Shown: positions 1 through 6,463 of the stretch, one piece after another
How the letters are laid out: every line of letters begins with the position of its first letter
Position numbering within the stretch: the stretch's first letter is position 1
DNA from: Amoebophilaceae bacterium
GTDB lineage: Bacteria; Bacteroidota; Bacteroidia; Cytophagales; Amoebophilaceae
Length of the DNA: 8,948 nucleotides
Direction of reading: 5' to 3'
Assembly: GCA_025455725.1 (NCBI GenBank)
Contig: JALOLY010000038.1
Location: forward strand, 1 to 8,948
The notes under the pieces: generated by a model
Databases searched by the model: none
Seen by the model: only the letters and a program-made list of their open reading frames with translations
What the model was told of the DNA's origin: nothing
Program-made: the position numbers and the translations under genes

Positions 1-253
1 TTAAAGAGGGAGCACAGGCTGGGCAGGAATTATCTCAAGAGGCGTGTCGGTGACACGAACCATGCCTTGTTAGCAGGCATGGGCTTCAACTTGATGCTGC
101 TACTCAGAGAATGGGCAGGTAATTTTTGGGCCCTTTACGCGCTAAGACCGAGTGAACATCTGCACCGTGCGCAACATTTACAGCCCCTGGGATGTGTTCT
201 TAAGATTCGACTACTTAGCCATTGTTAGGATTATTGCATACGCATCAACATAA
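1..253 (+). mobile_element. C-terminal remnant of an IS5-family transposase, cut by window edge
   Basis: Frame 1 is open from base 1 to a TAG at 226-228 and reads LKREHRLGRNYLK, then VGDTNHALLAGMGFNLMLLL. This is the typical C-terminal part of IS5-family DDE transposases: the basic HRxGRNYLK stretch, then GD..NALL..xGxN..LLL. In this family the catalytic Glu of the Y-R-E-K signature lies six residues before a Lys. The K at residue 2 fits that Lys, so the catalytic Glu would be just outside the window. The tail looks shifted. Near bases 190-200 the +1 frame takes over with FLRFDYLAIVRI and ends at TAA 251-253, resembling the FFR.DYL ending common in these proteins, while frame 1 ends in an unrelated tail. 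I infer a one-base indel between about 130 and 197. Whether the upstream part is intact cannot be seen, and I found no certain terminal inverted repeat. Confidence 0.75.
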
Positions 254-275
254 CAAAGAGTAAACAACGATGCGT
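240..275. repeat. 7-bp inverted repeat behind the transposase remnant
   Basis: ACGCATC at 240-246 is matched by its exact reverse complement GATGCGT at 269-275, around a 22-base A-rich spacer. It overlaps the end of the shifted transposase frame. It could be part of the element's 3' end or a weak stem-loop. There is no T-tract, so I do not call it a terminator. The rest of 254-433 shows no gene I can support. Confidence 0.3.
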
Positions 276-417
276 TCTAGCAGAGCCTTACGCTGGTTGT
301 CAGTGCTCCTCTACGATCTCAGCCCAACCCCATGAGGCCCGCTTTTGACAGCCTGTACGCTGCCCGGTCTAGGGACTTTAGCTGAAAGTGCCAACTAGGT
401 TGTCTATTTATTCCGGC

Positions 418-429
418 GTGTTCCAACAC
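418..429 (-). terminator. Possible short hairpin just after the symporter-HD gene
   Basis: The 12-base palindrome GTGTTCCAACAC lies four bases beyond the TAG stop of the minus-strand fusion gene. Read on the minus strand it can form a short stem (GTGT/ACAC, with an optional fifth pair), followed by GCCGGAATAAATAG. The stem is short and there is no true U-run, so termination activity is only a guess. Confidence 0.22.
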
Positions 430-433
430 ACTA

Positions 434-3400
434 CTATAGCTCTTGTCCCCTTTGTTTCAATACTCTCCAACTTCTTTCCTTAAGCTCTTGAGCAGTTTCG
501 CGCATGTGCAGTCTTTGGGACTGCGATACAAAAAACTGGAGTGTTTCCTTTGCTATGCGAATTTGACTTAGCTCATCTTTCCCTTCAATCGTGCGCATGT
601 TGTGGAGACGATCGGCTAATTTTACGTACATGGCCCTATCGTCGCCATTTTCTAAGAGCATCATGATATTCTCTTCGGCTGAGAGCTTGACTTTATAACA
701 GCTGTCTTGGTGACTCTCCAGGTGCGTTACCGTGTCTATAATATCCGCTGTTTCCTTACCAAAAACTGCTTCCACGTCTCCGAGCAGCATAGCCGTGTCT
801 TCGACCATATCATGAAGCAGCGCAGCCAAGATGGTCGTTTCTTCCGGATTGTAATCAAGTACAATGTGCGCAACTTCAAGTGGGTGTAAATAAAAAGGTT
901 CTCCCGTCTGACGTTTAAAAGGGCCATGGTACCATTTTATTAGTTCCAAAACAGACTTAACAAGCTCTATATCTGCCGTACTTTTTTGCTTTACCGCCTC
1001 TAGGAAGGCTTTTTCTTTTGCCTGAGCACCAGGATAGTGATCATCAGCGCGAATGGGTGCAGCGCCCAGTTCCATGTGAGGTTCATCTATATCCGCTGGT
1101 TTTATTTCTTGCAGCTGTAGTGGCAGTACGTAATAGAGTGCACTTGGTGTGACCTTCATATACCCGTAGTGGGCCCCCACAATACGCCTGTTTTCCAGCA
1201 ACACCAACTCTTGTGCAGTTTCTGGAGAAGCCAACGTAGCCCCTTGTATAGAAGCGTTATAATAAGGCTTAATAGCGGGCAATTTGGGTTGTCTAGTGAT
1301 GGTAAAACGTAGTGCAGGCACTTGCTTATAGTAGTCCAGCTTGACAGAAGGTAGCTTATATCGCAATTGAGTTTCTTCGATACCCAGCACAAGTGGCACA
1401 GTTTCGTTGTCTGTTTGCAACATAGTGATGCTACTGATGAGCAGGGCTTGTAGTCGTTTGGGATCGCACGAGATCACTTTCATCTGGTTTTCAGCATAGT
1501 ATTGTATGGGCTGGTGCCTATGTTTGGTAACTAGGTGCACTTGTAGCGTATGGAGCAAATCTTGTACAGAAAGCCTTTGTATAGATAGGCGAAGAAAGCT
1601 GGTAGCTTTTGCTTCTAGACTACGTAATTGTAGCGTCATCGGGATGAGGACGGATTCAAATTGGGTGACGATTTCGGAGAGGGGCCAATCCTGCTGCCGG
1701 GCTTGTACACGCAGTTCTCTGATCATTTTACATAATTGTAAGAGATCTTGTACACCGGCGTGTCTGATAGTTTGTAAGATTTGTACTTTTTCTCGGAATG
1801 CTTCGAGGAGGTTGGTTTGGTTTTCTTGGTTGGTAACCATGAGTGCTTTGTTTTGCACAGCCAATGTATCAAAACGTTGTTGCTTACGTCTGGCAAAGAG
1901 GAGTCCGATCAGTGTGGCGAAGATACTTTGGTATACCAACAAATATCTTGTGCTGAAGTCTAGCCTTAGATTGATGGGCCCGATAGCAAGCTGATAAGCA
2001 ACAAATCCAAGGACTACGCCCAAAACTGTGATGACAATGAACGAGAACCAGTCTACCAGCACAATTAGAAACATAATAGCCAGTGTTACATTGACAATCC
2101 ACTCTGTATTCCCTCCTTCGAAGAGGAGAAGCACTGTAGTGACGAAGGGTAGACAGTACAGTAAACAAAAGCGGTAATAAGTAAGGAAGTACGGTATCCA
2201 GCGCTCTGGCCAATAAGCCTGCAGTAGTAGCCCTACACAAAGCAGTGCCCCAATACCTCTCACGGCTAGTAACCAGTTATAAGTAGCTGGTTCTGCATAA
2301 CTATGCATGAAAAAGGGAATCATGTAGCTGAATGCTATGAAAAGGGCAAAAAGACTAGGGTTAGAGCCGTGCTCTTCTATGTTCTTCTGAGAATAAAAGA
2401 AAAATTTCTTGAGAGAAGGCAACAAATTAGACAATTTACTACGCGTGTTCCCTTGTGTAGGGGACGGCAGTTGACCCGTATATTGCTTGGTGGTTTGCCG
2501 CACCACTACGAAGCCCTTATATCGTAAGTAGTGTGTGCCAAAGAAGGATAATAAGTTTGTGGTGATAGCTATTGGCAAGGCCCACTGTTTGGTGAGATAG
2601 TATGGACTGAGGACAAACATGACAACCGTCGAAACGGATGATACTAAGAAAGAACGTGTATCCGTCTTAAGTCCCATCACTCCGGCGACAAGCGGTACAG
2701 TAAAAATCAGTGCGACAACTTCTGTGATAAAATTTAACCCTTTCCCTAAGTCTAAGCCGCCATCATATAAATCCTGGGGAAGTGCCTTGTAGTACATGGC
2801 TGTTGACAGCGCTGCGATGCCTAAGAGAAAGGTGATATACCTTGCTAATTGGAGTACGCCCACTTTCTTTTTGATTGCTGGGGGCATCACATCATGTGCC
2901 AACACCACGCCAGCGCTGTGCAAAAAAGAATCAGCAGTAGAAATAACCCCCGCGATTAAGCCGGTACAAACGATACCCCTTGCCCCTACGGGCAAGTAAT
3001 TTTTGACAAGATAGACGAAGACATTACTGCCCCTTTGAGGCATGTGGACGTCAATGGTTTGATGTAAGACAATAGCACTCAACCCGATTAATGTCAGCAA
3101 CACATAGAATACGCTCAAGAAGCTCATGCCTACGTAGTAACTGTCAACAAGTTGCTTTTTATCTTTTGCCATGAGCATGCGTTGCATGAAGGGGAAACTG
3201 AGAGGAAATGCAGGGAAGAGATCCCAAATACAATACACTACATAATCTTTAAGACTGGGGTGGCGCAATACGGCCCAAGTATGCTCGGGCACTTGACTCA
3301 GCAGGGCTTTGATGCCACCTACACGGTAGAGCACGATATAGGCAACCAGCGGAACGAAGACTAGGATAGCAATGAACTGCAGTACATCGGTAATAGCCAC

Positions 3401-3931
3401 GGCCTTCATCCCCCCACGCGCAGCGTAGAACACTAAAAAAGTGCCTCCTAAGAAGACACTTAGATGTTGCGGTAAATCGAAAAATTCCCCTACGTAGCCT
3501 AACCATATGATTTGTAGCGTAACGATGGCAACGCTATAGCAAGCACCTAAAATACCTATGGCCCATCGTACCCTTGGCCCATACAACTTTCCCATGACCT
3601 CAGGTAGGGTCAAACAGTCTTGAAAGTGCTGTATTTTGGGTGCGATGTATCGGGCGATACATAAGTAAGTGATGATGTTACCACAGATGAGTAGGGAAAA
3701 AATAGGCAAAATACCATCCTCAAAAACATAGCCCACATACCCAATACCCTGTGCACCTGTGATATAAGTGGCCAGCATGGTCATCGTGAGCACGCCGGTG
3801 CCAAACCGCTTATTACCGATAGCGTACTCCCTGATATCCTTAATGCCACTCCCTGCCAGCAGACCAATCACCAGTGTGATCAGCAAAAAGGCGTAGACGA
3901 TGAGGTGGTCTATACTCAGGATGGTAGCCAT
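434..3931 (-). CDS. Sodium:solute symporter fused to degenerate histidine-kinase-like core and RelA/SpoT-type HD hydrolase domain
   Basis: A 1165-residue membrane protein with four parts. (1) Residues ~5-475 are a sodium:solute symporter (SSS) domain: many hydrophobic helices, the ARGGMKAVAITDVLQF stretch near 171-186, and GVISTADSFL at 329-338, matching the TM8 Ser/Thr sodium-site motif. (2) Residues ~526-680 hold six further membrane helices. (3) After a coiled-coil-like linker (~682-720) comes a kinase-like region. It has H724 in IRHAGVQDLL, an N-box-like CDPKRLQALLISS near 822-834 without the Asn, and a final GAHYGYMKV...YYVLPL. No DxGxG ATP-binding motif is visible. (4) Residues ~985-1140 form an HD domain like that of RelA/SpoT: GEPFYLHP (H1016), LLHDMVEDT (H1040, D1041, E1044, D1045) and KLADRLHNM (D1107, N1111). 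These residues suggest hydrolysis of (p)ppGpp in the cytoplasm. No synthetase, TGS or ACT domain follows. The start at 3931 is chosen because AAGGAG sits four bases upstream; an in-frame ATG at 3982 would only add a GC-palindrome-encoded tail. The transported solute is unknown. SSS-kinase fusions are known (CbrA, PutP-like sensors), but an HD hydrolase output is unusual. Confidence 0.9.
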   Translation of the reverse strand: MATILSIDHLIVYAFLLITLVIGLLAGSGIKDIREYAIGNKRFGTGVLTMTMLATYITGAQGIGYVGYVFEDGILPIFSLLICGNIITYLCIARYIAPKIQHFQDCLTLPEVMGKLYGPRVRWAIGILGACYSVAIVTLQIIWLGYVGEFFDLPQHLSVFLGGTFLVFYAARGGMKAVAITDVLQFIAILVFVPLVAYIVLYRVGGIKALLSQVPEHTWAVLRHPSLKDYVVYCIWDLFPAFPLSFPFMQRMLMAKDKKQLVDSYYVGMSFLSVFYVLLTLIGLSAIVLHQTIDVHMPQRGSNVFVYLVKNYLPVGARGIVCTGLIAGVISTADSFLHSAGVVLAHDVMPPAIKKKVGVLQLARYITFLLGIAALSTAMYYKALPQDLYDGGLDLGKGLNFITEVVALIFTVPLVAGVMGLKTDTRSFLVSSVSTVVMFVLSPYYLTKQWALPIAITTNLLSFFGTHYLRYKGFVVVRQTTKQYTGQLPSPTQGNTRSKLSNLLPSLKKFFFYSQKNIEEHGSNPSLFALFIAFSYMIPFFMHSYAEPATYNWLLAVRGIGALLCVGLLLQAYWPERWIPYFLTYYRFCLLYCLPFVTTVLLLFEGGNTEWIVNVTLAIMFLIVLVDWFSFIVITVLGVVLGFVAYQLAIGPINLRLDFSTRYLLVYQSIFATLIGLLFARRKQQRFDTLAVQNKALMVTNQENQTNLLEAFREKVQILQTIRHAGVQDLLQLCKMIRELRVQARQQDWPLSEIVTQFESVLIPMTLQLRSLEAKATSFLRLSIQRLSVQDLLHTLQVHLVTKHRHQPIQYYAENQMKVISCDPKRLQALLISSITMLQTDNETVPLVLGIEETQLRYKLPSVKLDYYKQVPALRFTITRQPKLPAIKPYYNASIQGATLASPETAQELVLLENRRIVGAHYGYMKVTPSALYYVLPLQLQEIKPADIDEPHMELGAAPIRADDHYPGAQAKEKAFLEAVKQKSTADIELVKSVLELIKWYHGPFKRQTGEPFYLHPLEVAHIVLDYNPEETTILAALLHDMVEDTAMLLGDVEAVFGKETADIIDTVTHLESHQDSCYKVKLSAEENIMMLLENGDDRAMYVKLADRLHNMRTIEGKDELSQIRIAKETLQFFVSQSQRLHMRETAQELKERSWRVLKQRGQEL

Positions 3932-3935
3932 AATA

Positions 3936-3941
3936 CTCCTT
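3936..3941 (-). promoter_or_regulatory. Shine-Dalgarno that fixes the fusion gene start
   Basis: On the minus strand AAGGAG lies four bases before the ATG at 3931-3929. No comparable site precedes the upstream in-frame ATG at 3982, so the shorter protein beginning MATILSIDHL is preferred. A small hairpin (ATCTT/AAGAT, plus-strand 3942-3956) directly abuts this site and might modulate access to it. Confidence 0.65.
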
Positions 3942-3956
3942 ATCTTGTTCGAAGAT

Positions 3957-3976
3957 CCTCCGCGCGCGCGTGGAGG
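3957..3976. repeat. GC-alternating near-palindrome in the antiporter-symporter gap
   Basis: CCTCC and GGAGG arms flank a CGCGCGCG core with a single mismatched pair (G/T), giving a 20-base near-perfect palindrome in the 5' leader of the fusion gene. As RNA the mismatch is G-U on one strand, so a stable hairpin is possible. There is no U-run. It could be an operator, an RNA structure between two co-transcribed genes, or a processing site. Confidence 0.45.
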
Positions 3977-3990
3977 GCCCATTGCAACGA

Positions 3991-4021
3991 CGCTGCAGCC
4001 AGCGCTATGGATAACTTATCC
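3991..4021. repeat. Two further small inverted repeats between antiporter and fusion gene
   Basis: CGCTG and CAGCG arms (3991-3995 and 4000-4004) flank a 4-base loop. GGATAACTTATCC at 4009-4021 is a 13-base palindrome around a central C. Both lie just after the antiporter stop on the minus strand. They may form hairpins in the intercistronic RNA or bind a regulator. Neither is followed by a T-tract in the direction of transcription. Confidence 0.35.
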
Positions 4022-4038
4022 AGTTGACCATGCCAGAG

Positions 4039-5496
4039 TCAGCTTAAACAATTTTTTAAGTCCTCAATGGTTTTCTTATCGTCAGTCATGATCATCAGCT
4101 TATCGCCTGCTTCAATGACCGTATCCCCACGAGGCATGAGGTAGCTTTTCTCTCTGCTAATCAGCACAATAAGCGAATTTTTTGGAAAACTTAGTGCTAC
4201 AATCTTTTTACCAACAGCCGTTGAATCATGGGCTACCTCCAACTCTAGTAACTCACTCTTAACGTCTTCTGACAGGCTAATAGCCCTTACCTTCTTAGCA
4301 GGTAACTTATCTTCCAGGTTGAGCCATTTTGCTAGGGGGTGCAGTGTAGTACCTTGAAATAGAATGGAAGTGAGGACAATAAAGAAGACGATATGAAAAA
4401 TAATGTCTGACTTATCAATACCTTCTAACAAAGGGTAAGTGGCAAATACAATAGGCACCGCTCCTCTAAGGCCCACCCAAGAGATAAATAGTTTTTGTGG
4501 ACGACCGACTTTCTTAAAAAAGGCCAGTGATAAAAATACGCCTAGAGGACGGGCAATGAACATCAATGCCAAAGAAATTAAGATGCCAGTCCCAGCTACA
4601 GGAATAAGTTGCTTGGGAAAAACCAACAAACCTAAGACGATGAACATGGCCACTTGCATGAGCCAAGTGACCCCATCGTAGAATCGAATTAAACTCTTTT
4701 TGTGCAAGAAGTCTTGGCTACCTAGCATCAAGGCAGCAATGTAGACTGCCAAGAAGCCGCTACCGTGGATAAAATTGGTGGCAGAATAAGTAAACAGAAT
4801 CATAGAGAGTGTTAGGCCCGGATACAATGATTCGTATGCAAGCTGTGCTTTGTTCACCACCCATACCATAGCTTTCCCTACTAAAAATCCTACCACGCTG
4901 CCTATGAACATCTCTTTGAAGAAGATGGAGATAGCAGCAGACAACTTGATCTCTCCACCGCTGCTGAGCAAACTTGTGAAGAACATCATTAAGAAAAATG
5001 CCATGACGTCATTACTGCCCGACTCCAATTCTAGTGTTGGAGCAAGATGATGCTTGAGATGCATATTCTTGGAGCGCAGGATAGAAAACACTGCTGCCGC
5101 ATCGGTAGAAGAGATAATGGAGCCCACTAAGAGGCTCTCTACCAAGTTGAAGTCGGTGACCCAGTAAGTAAAGTAGCCAATGCCAAAGGCGGTTACCAGT
5201 ACGCCTATAGTAGAAAGAAGAACGCCATGCCATACGATGGGCCGAATATGCTCGTACTCTGTATCAAGGCCACCTGAGAAAAGAATGAGTGTCAAGGTCA
5301 CAGCGCCGAGTACCTTGGCCAGGGCAGCATTGTTAAAGCTAATGCCTCCTATGCCCTCAGATCCAGCTAACATGCCGATTGCCAAAAATATAAGCAGGGT
5401 AGGAATGCCCAATTTGGTCGATATCTTACTCGCTAGGATACTGACAAAAAGCAAGAACGAACCGACGATAAGGATAGCTTCAGCTGTAAAGTCCAT
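4039..5496 (-). CDS. nhaP2: NhaP2/CvrA-type K+(Na+)/H+ antiporter with RCK_C domain
   Basis: A 485-residue inner-membrane cation/proton antiporter of the CPA family that exchanges K+ or Na+ for H+ to control cytoplasmic cation level and pH. Residues ~1-395 form the membrane domain with about 12-13 hydrophobic helices. Family motifs are visible: LFSGGLDTE (72-80), GSIISSTDAAAVFSILRS (125-142) and LELESGSNDVMAFFL (155-169), the last two holding D132 and the N162-D163 pair expected in the transport site. NhaP2 proteins usually have P after ND; here it is V. Residues ~410-485 are a TrkA C-terminal (RCK_C) domain, probably ligand-sensing. The CorC-like extension of the E. coli homologue is absent. 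I start at 5496 (MDFTAEAIL) because it matches usual antiporter N-termini; an ATG at 5520 would add eight residues, and neither has a clear Shine-Dalgarno. The symporter-HD gene follows 107 bp downstream on the same strand, possibly in one operon. The family is clear; K+ versus Na+ preference is not. Confidence 0.9.
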   Translation of the reverse strand: MDFTAEAILIVGSFLLFVSILASKISTKLGIPTLLIFLAIGMLAGSEGIGGISFNNAALAKVLGAVTLTLILFSGGLDTEYEHIRPIVWHGVLLSTIGVLVTAFGIGYFTYWVTDFNLVESLLVGSIISSTDAAAVFSILRSKNMHLKHHLAPTLELESGSNDVMAFFLMMFFTSLLSSGGEIKLSAAISIFFKEMFIGSVVGFLVGKAMVWVVNKAQLAYESLYPGLTLSMILFTYSATNFIHGSGFLAVYIAALMLGSQDFLHKKSLIRFYDGVTWLMQVAMFIVLGLLVFPKQLIPVAGTGILISLALMFIARPLGVFLSLAFFKKVGRPQKLFISWVGLRGAVPIVFATYPLLEGIDKSDIIFHIVFFIVLTSILFQGTTLHPLAKWLNLEDKLPAKKVRAISLSEDVKSELLELEVAHDSTAVGKKIVALSFPKNSLIVLISREKSYLMPRGDTVIEAGDKLMIMTDDKKTIEDLKNCLS

Positions 5497-5613
5497 TTTA
5501 AGTTGTGGGTTTAATCCCAACTAAAATAGCGAGTGCTAGCCATAAAAAGAAGGCTGGTTCACCCCACAGCCGTTGCTGAACCTCTATCTTTATCTCCCTA
5601 GTTCCTGCATATC
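5497..5613. promoter_or_regulatory. Divergent promoter region between antiporter and truA
   Basis: This 117-bp gap must hold promoters for both directions. On the minus strand TATTTTAG (5520-5527) differs by one base from the Bacteroidota -7 element TAnnTTTG and lies ~24 bases before the antiporter ATG; a matching upstream element is not clear. A bulged inverted repeat (GTTG.GGG with CCCAAC, 5502-5521) overlaps it. Two mutually exclusive hairpins can form further right: GGCTG/CAGCC (5552-5556 with 5567-5571) and GGTTCA/TGAACC (5556-5561 with 5577-5582). The truA side is pyrimidine-rich, with no ribosome binding site before its ATG. Confidence 0.35.
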
Positions 5614-6378
5614 ATGATATCAGAGAGGACACTTCGCTACTTCCTACAAATAGCCTACCTGGGGACGCGCTATCATGGATGGCAACAGCAACAAAATGCC
5701 ATAACAGTCCAGGGGGTGTTGCAGGCGTGCTTGTCTCAGATATTGCGGAGCAATGTGAAAGTAGTGGGAAGTAGCCGGACCGACGCGGGCGTACATGCGC
5801 GGCAACAATTTGTCCATCTAGACTTACCGTGTACCGTAGCAGCGGATTGCCTCCACTATCAACTCAATGCGGTCTTGCCGCCAGACATTGCCGTGGTAGC
5901 CATGCGATTGGTCAAGCCTACCGTACACGCTCGCTTTGATGCATTGGCTAGAACCTACGAGTACACTATCTTGCGGTGTAAGACGCCTTTTCAGTATGAG
6001 ACAAGCTGTTTGTTGCGGGGGGAGTTGGACGTCCACAGGATGAACGAGGCAGCCGCGATCCTGTGTCGCAAGCAAGACTTTAAGGGCCTTTGTAAGGTAC
6101 GCGTAGACGACGCACACTTCTTGTGTGACATCACGGAGGCGAGCTGGTCGGTTCAAGAGGAACGGCTGGTATTTCGCATCAAGGCCAATCGCTTCTTGAG
6201 GAGTATGGTTAGGGTAATTGTCAGTTTGTTACTTAAAATAGGCCAGGGAAAATTGAGCTTGTTGGCTTTTGAAGCGCTTATTGACCAAAAAGAGCGCAAC
6301 TTGGCAGTTAGTTTGGTACCTGCTCGAGGACTCACGTTGACACAAGTGATATACCCAGAGGCCGTCTTCTTGTCCTAA
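5614..6378 (+). CDS. truA: tRNA pseudouridine(38-40) synthase TruA
   Basis: A 254-residue cytoplasmic enzyme that converts uridines 38-40 in the anticodon stem of many tRNAs to pseudouridine. The sequence opens with RYFLQIAYLGTRYHGWQ (8-24), the family's typical N-terminus, so the ATG at 5614 is the right start although no Shine-Dalgarno is present. The catalytic aspartate is D57 in SRTDAGVHA (54-62). ARFDALARTYEYTI (106-119) carries the conserved active-site Tyr region. The C-terminal half shows ANRFLRSMVRVIVSLLLKIGQGK (191-213 in part) and ends with GLTLTQVIYPE. Length is normal. The stretch around 157-167 (KGLCKVRVDDA) is less typical than in relatives but breaks nothing. The exporter gene follows 85 bp downstream in the same direction, an arrangement I recall from other Bacteroidota. 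The gene looks intact. Confidence 0.95.
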   Translation: MISERTLRYFLQIAYLGTRYHGWQQQQNAITVQGVLQACLSQILRSNVKVVGSSRTDAGVHARQQFVHLDLPCTVAADCLHYQLNAVLPPDIAVVAMRLVKPTVHARFDALARTYEYTILRCKTPFQYETSCLLRGELDVHRMNEAAAILCRKQDFKGLCKVRVDDAHFLCDITEASWSVQEERLVFRIKANRFLRSMVRVIVSLLLKIGQGKLSLLAFEALIDQKERNLAVSLVPARGLTLTQVIYPEAVFLS

Positions 6379-6426
6379 GTGACACGCTGCTTGGAGTATT
6401 GCTCTTCCTCTTTTTTACTTTCTTTT

Positions 6427-6443
6427 GCCTGTGTCCAACAGGC
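6427..6443. repeat. Small inverted repeat in the truA-exporter gap
   Basis: GCCTG (6427-6431) and CAGGC (6439-6443) can form a 5-bp stem with a 7-base loop in the 85-bp intercistronic gap, just after a pyrimidine-rich run (CTTTTTT...). With no following T-run it is not a convincing terminator, so read-through from truA into the exporter gene is plausible. Confidence 0.25.
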
Positions 6444-6450
6444 CTGGCTC

Positions 6451-6456
6451 AAAGGA
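6451..6456 (+). promoter_or_regulatory. Ribosome binding site supporting the exporter start
   Basis: AAAGGA lies seven bases before the ATG at 6464. It decides against the longer reading frame beginning with TTG at 6425, whose extra 13 residues have no similarity to exporter N-termini. Confidence 0.5.
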
Positions 6457-6463
6457 CCCAAAC

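Noticed and set aside
1506..1994. 162-codon plus-strand open frame inside the fusion gene
   Set aside because: It is antisense to clearly coding sequence, gives a Cys/Ser/Arg-rich product without domain features, and is explained as a shadow of the real frame.
3932..3982. 17-residue N-terminal extension of the fusion protein from an ATG at 3982
   Set aside because: It is encoded by the GC palindrome and leader, has no Shine-Dalgarno, and the ATG at 3931 has AAGGAG four bases upstream and begins at the first expected symporter helix.
6425..6463. Longer exporter start at TTG 6425
   Set aside because: The extra residues do not resemble exporter N-termini and run through an inverted repeat; ATG 6464 has AAAGGA seven bases upstream.
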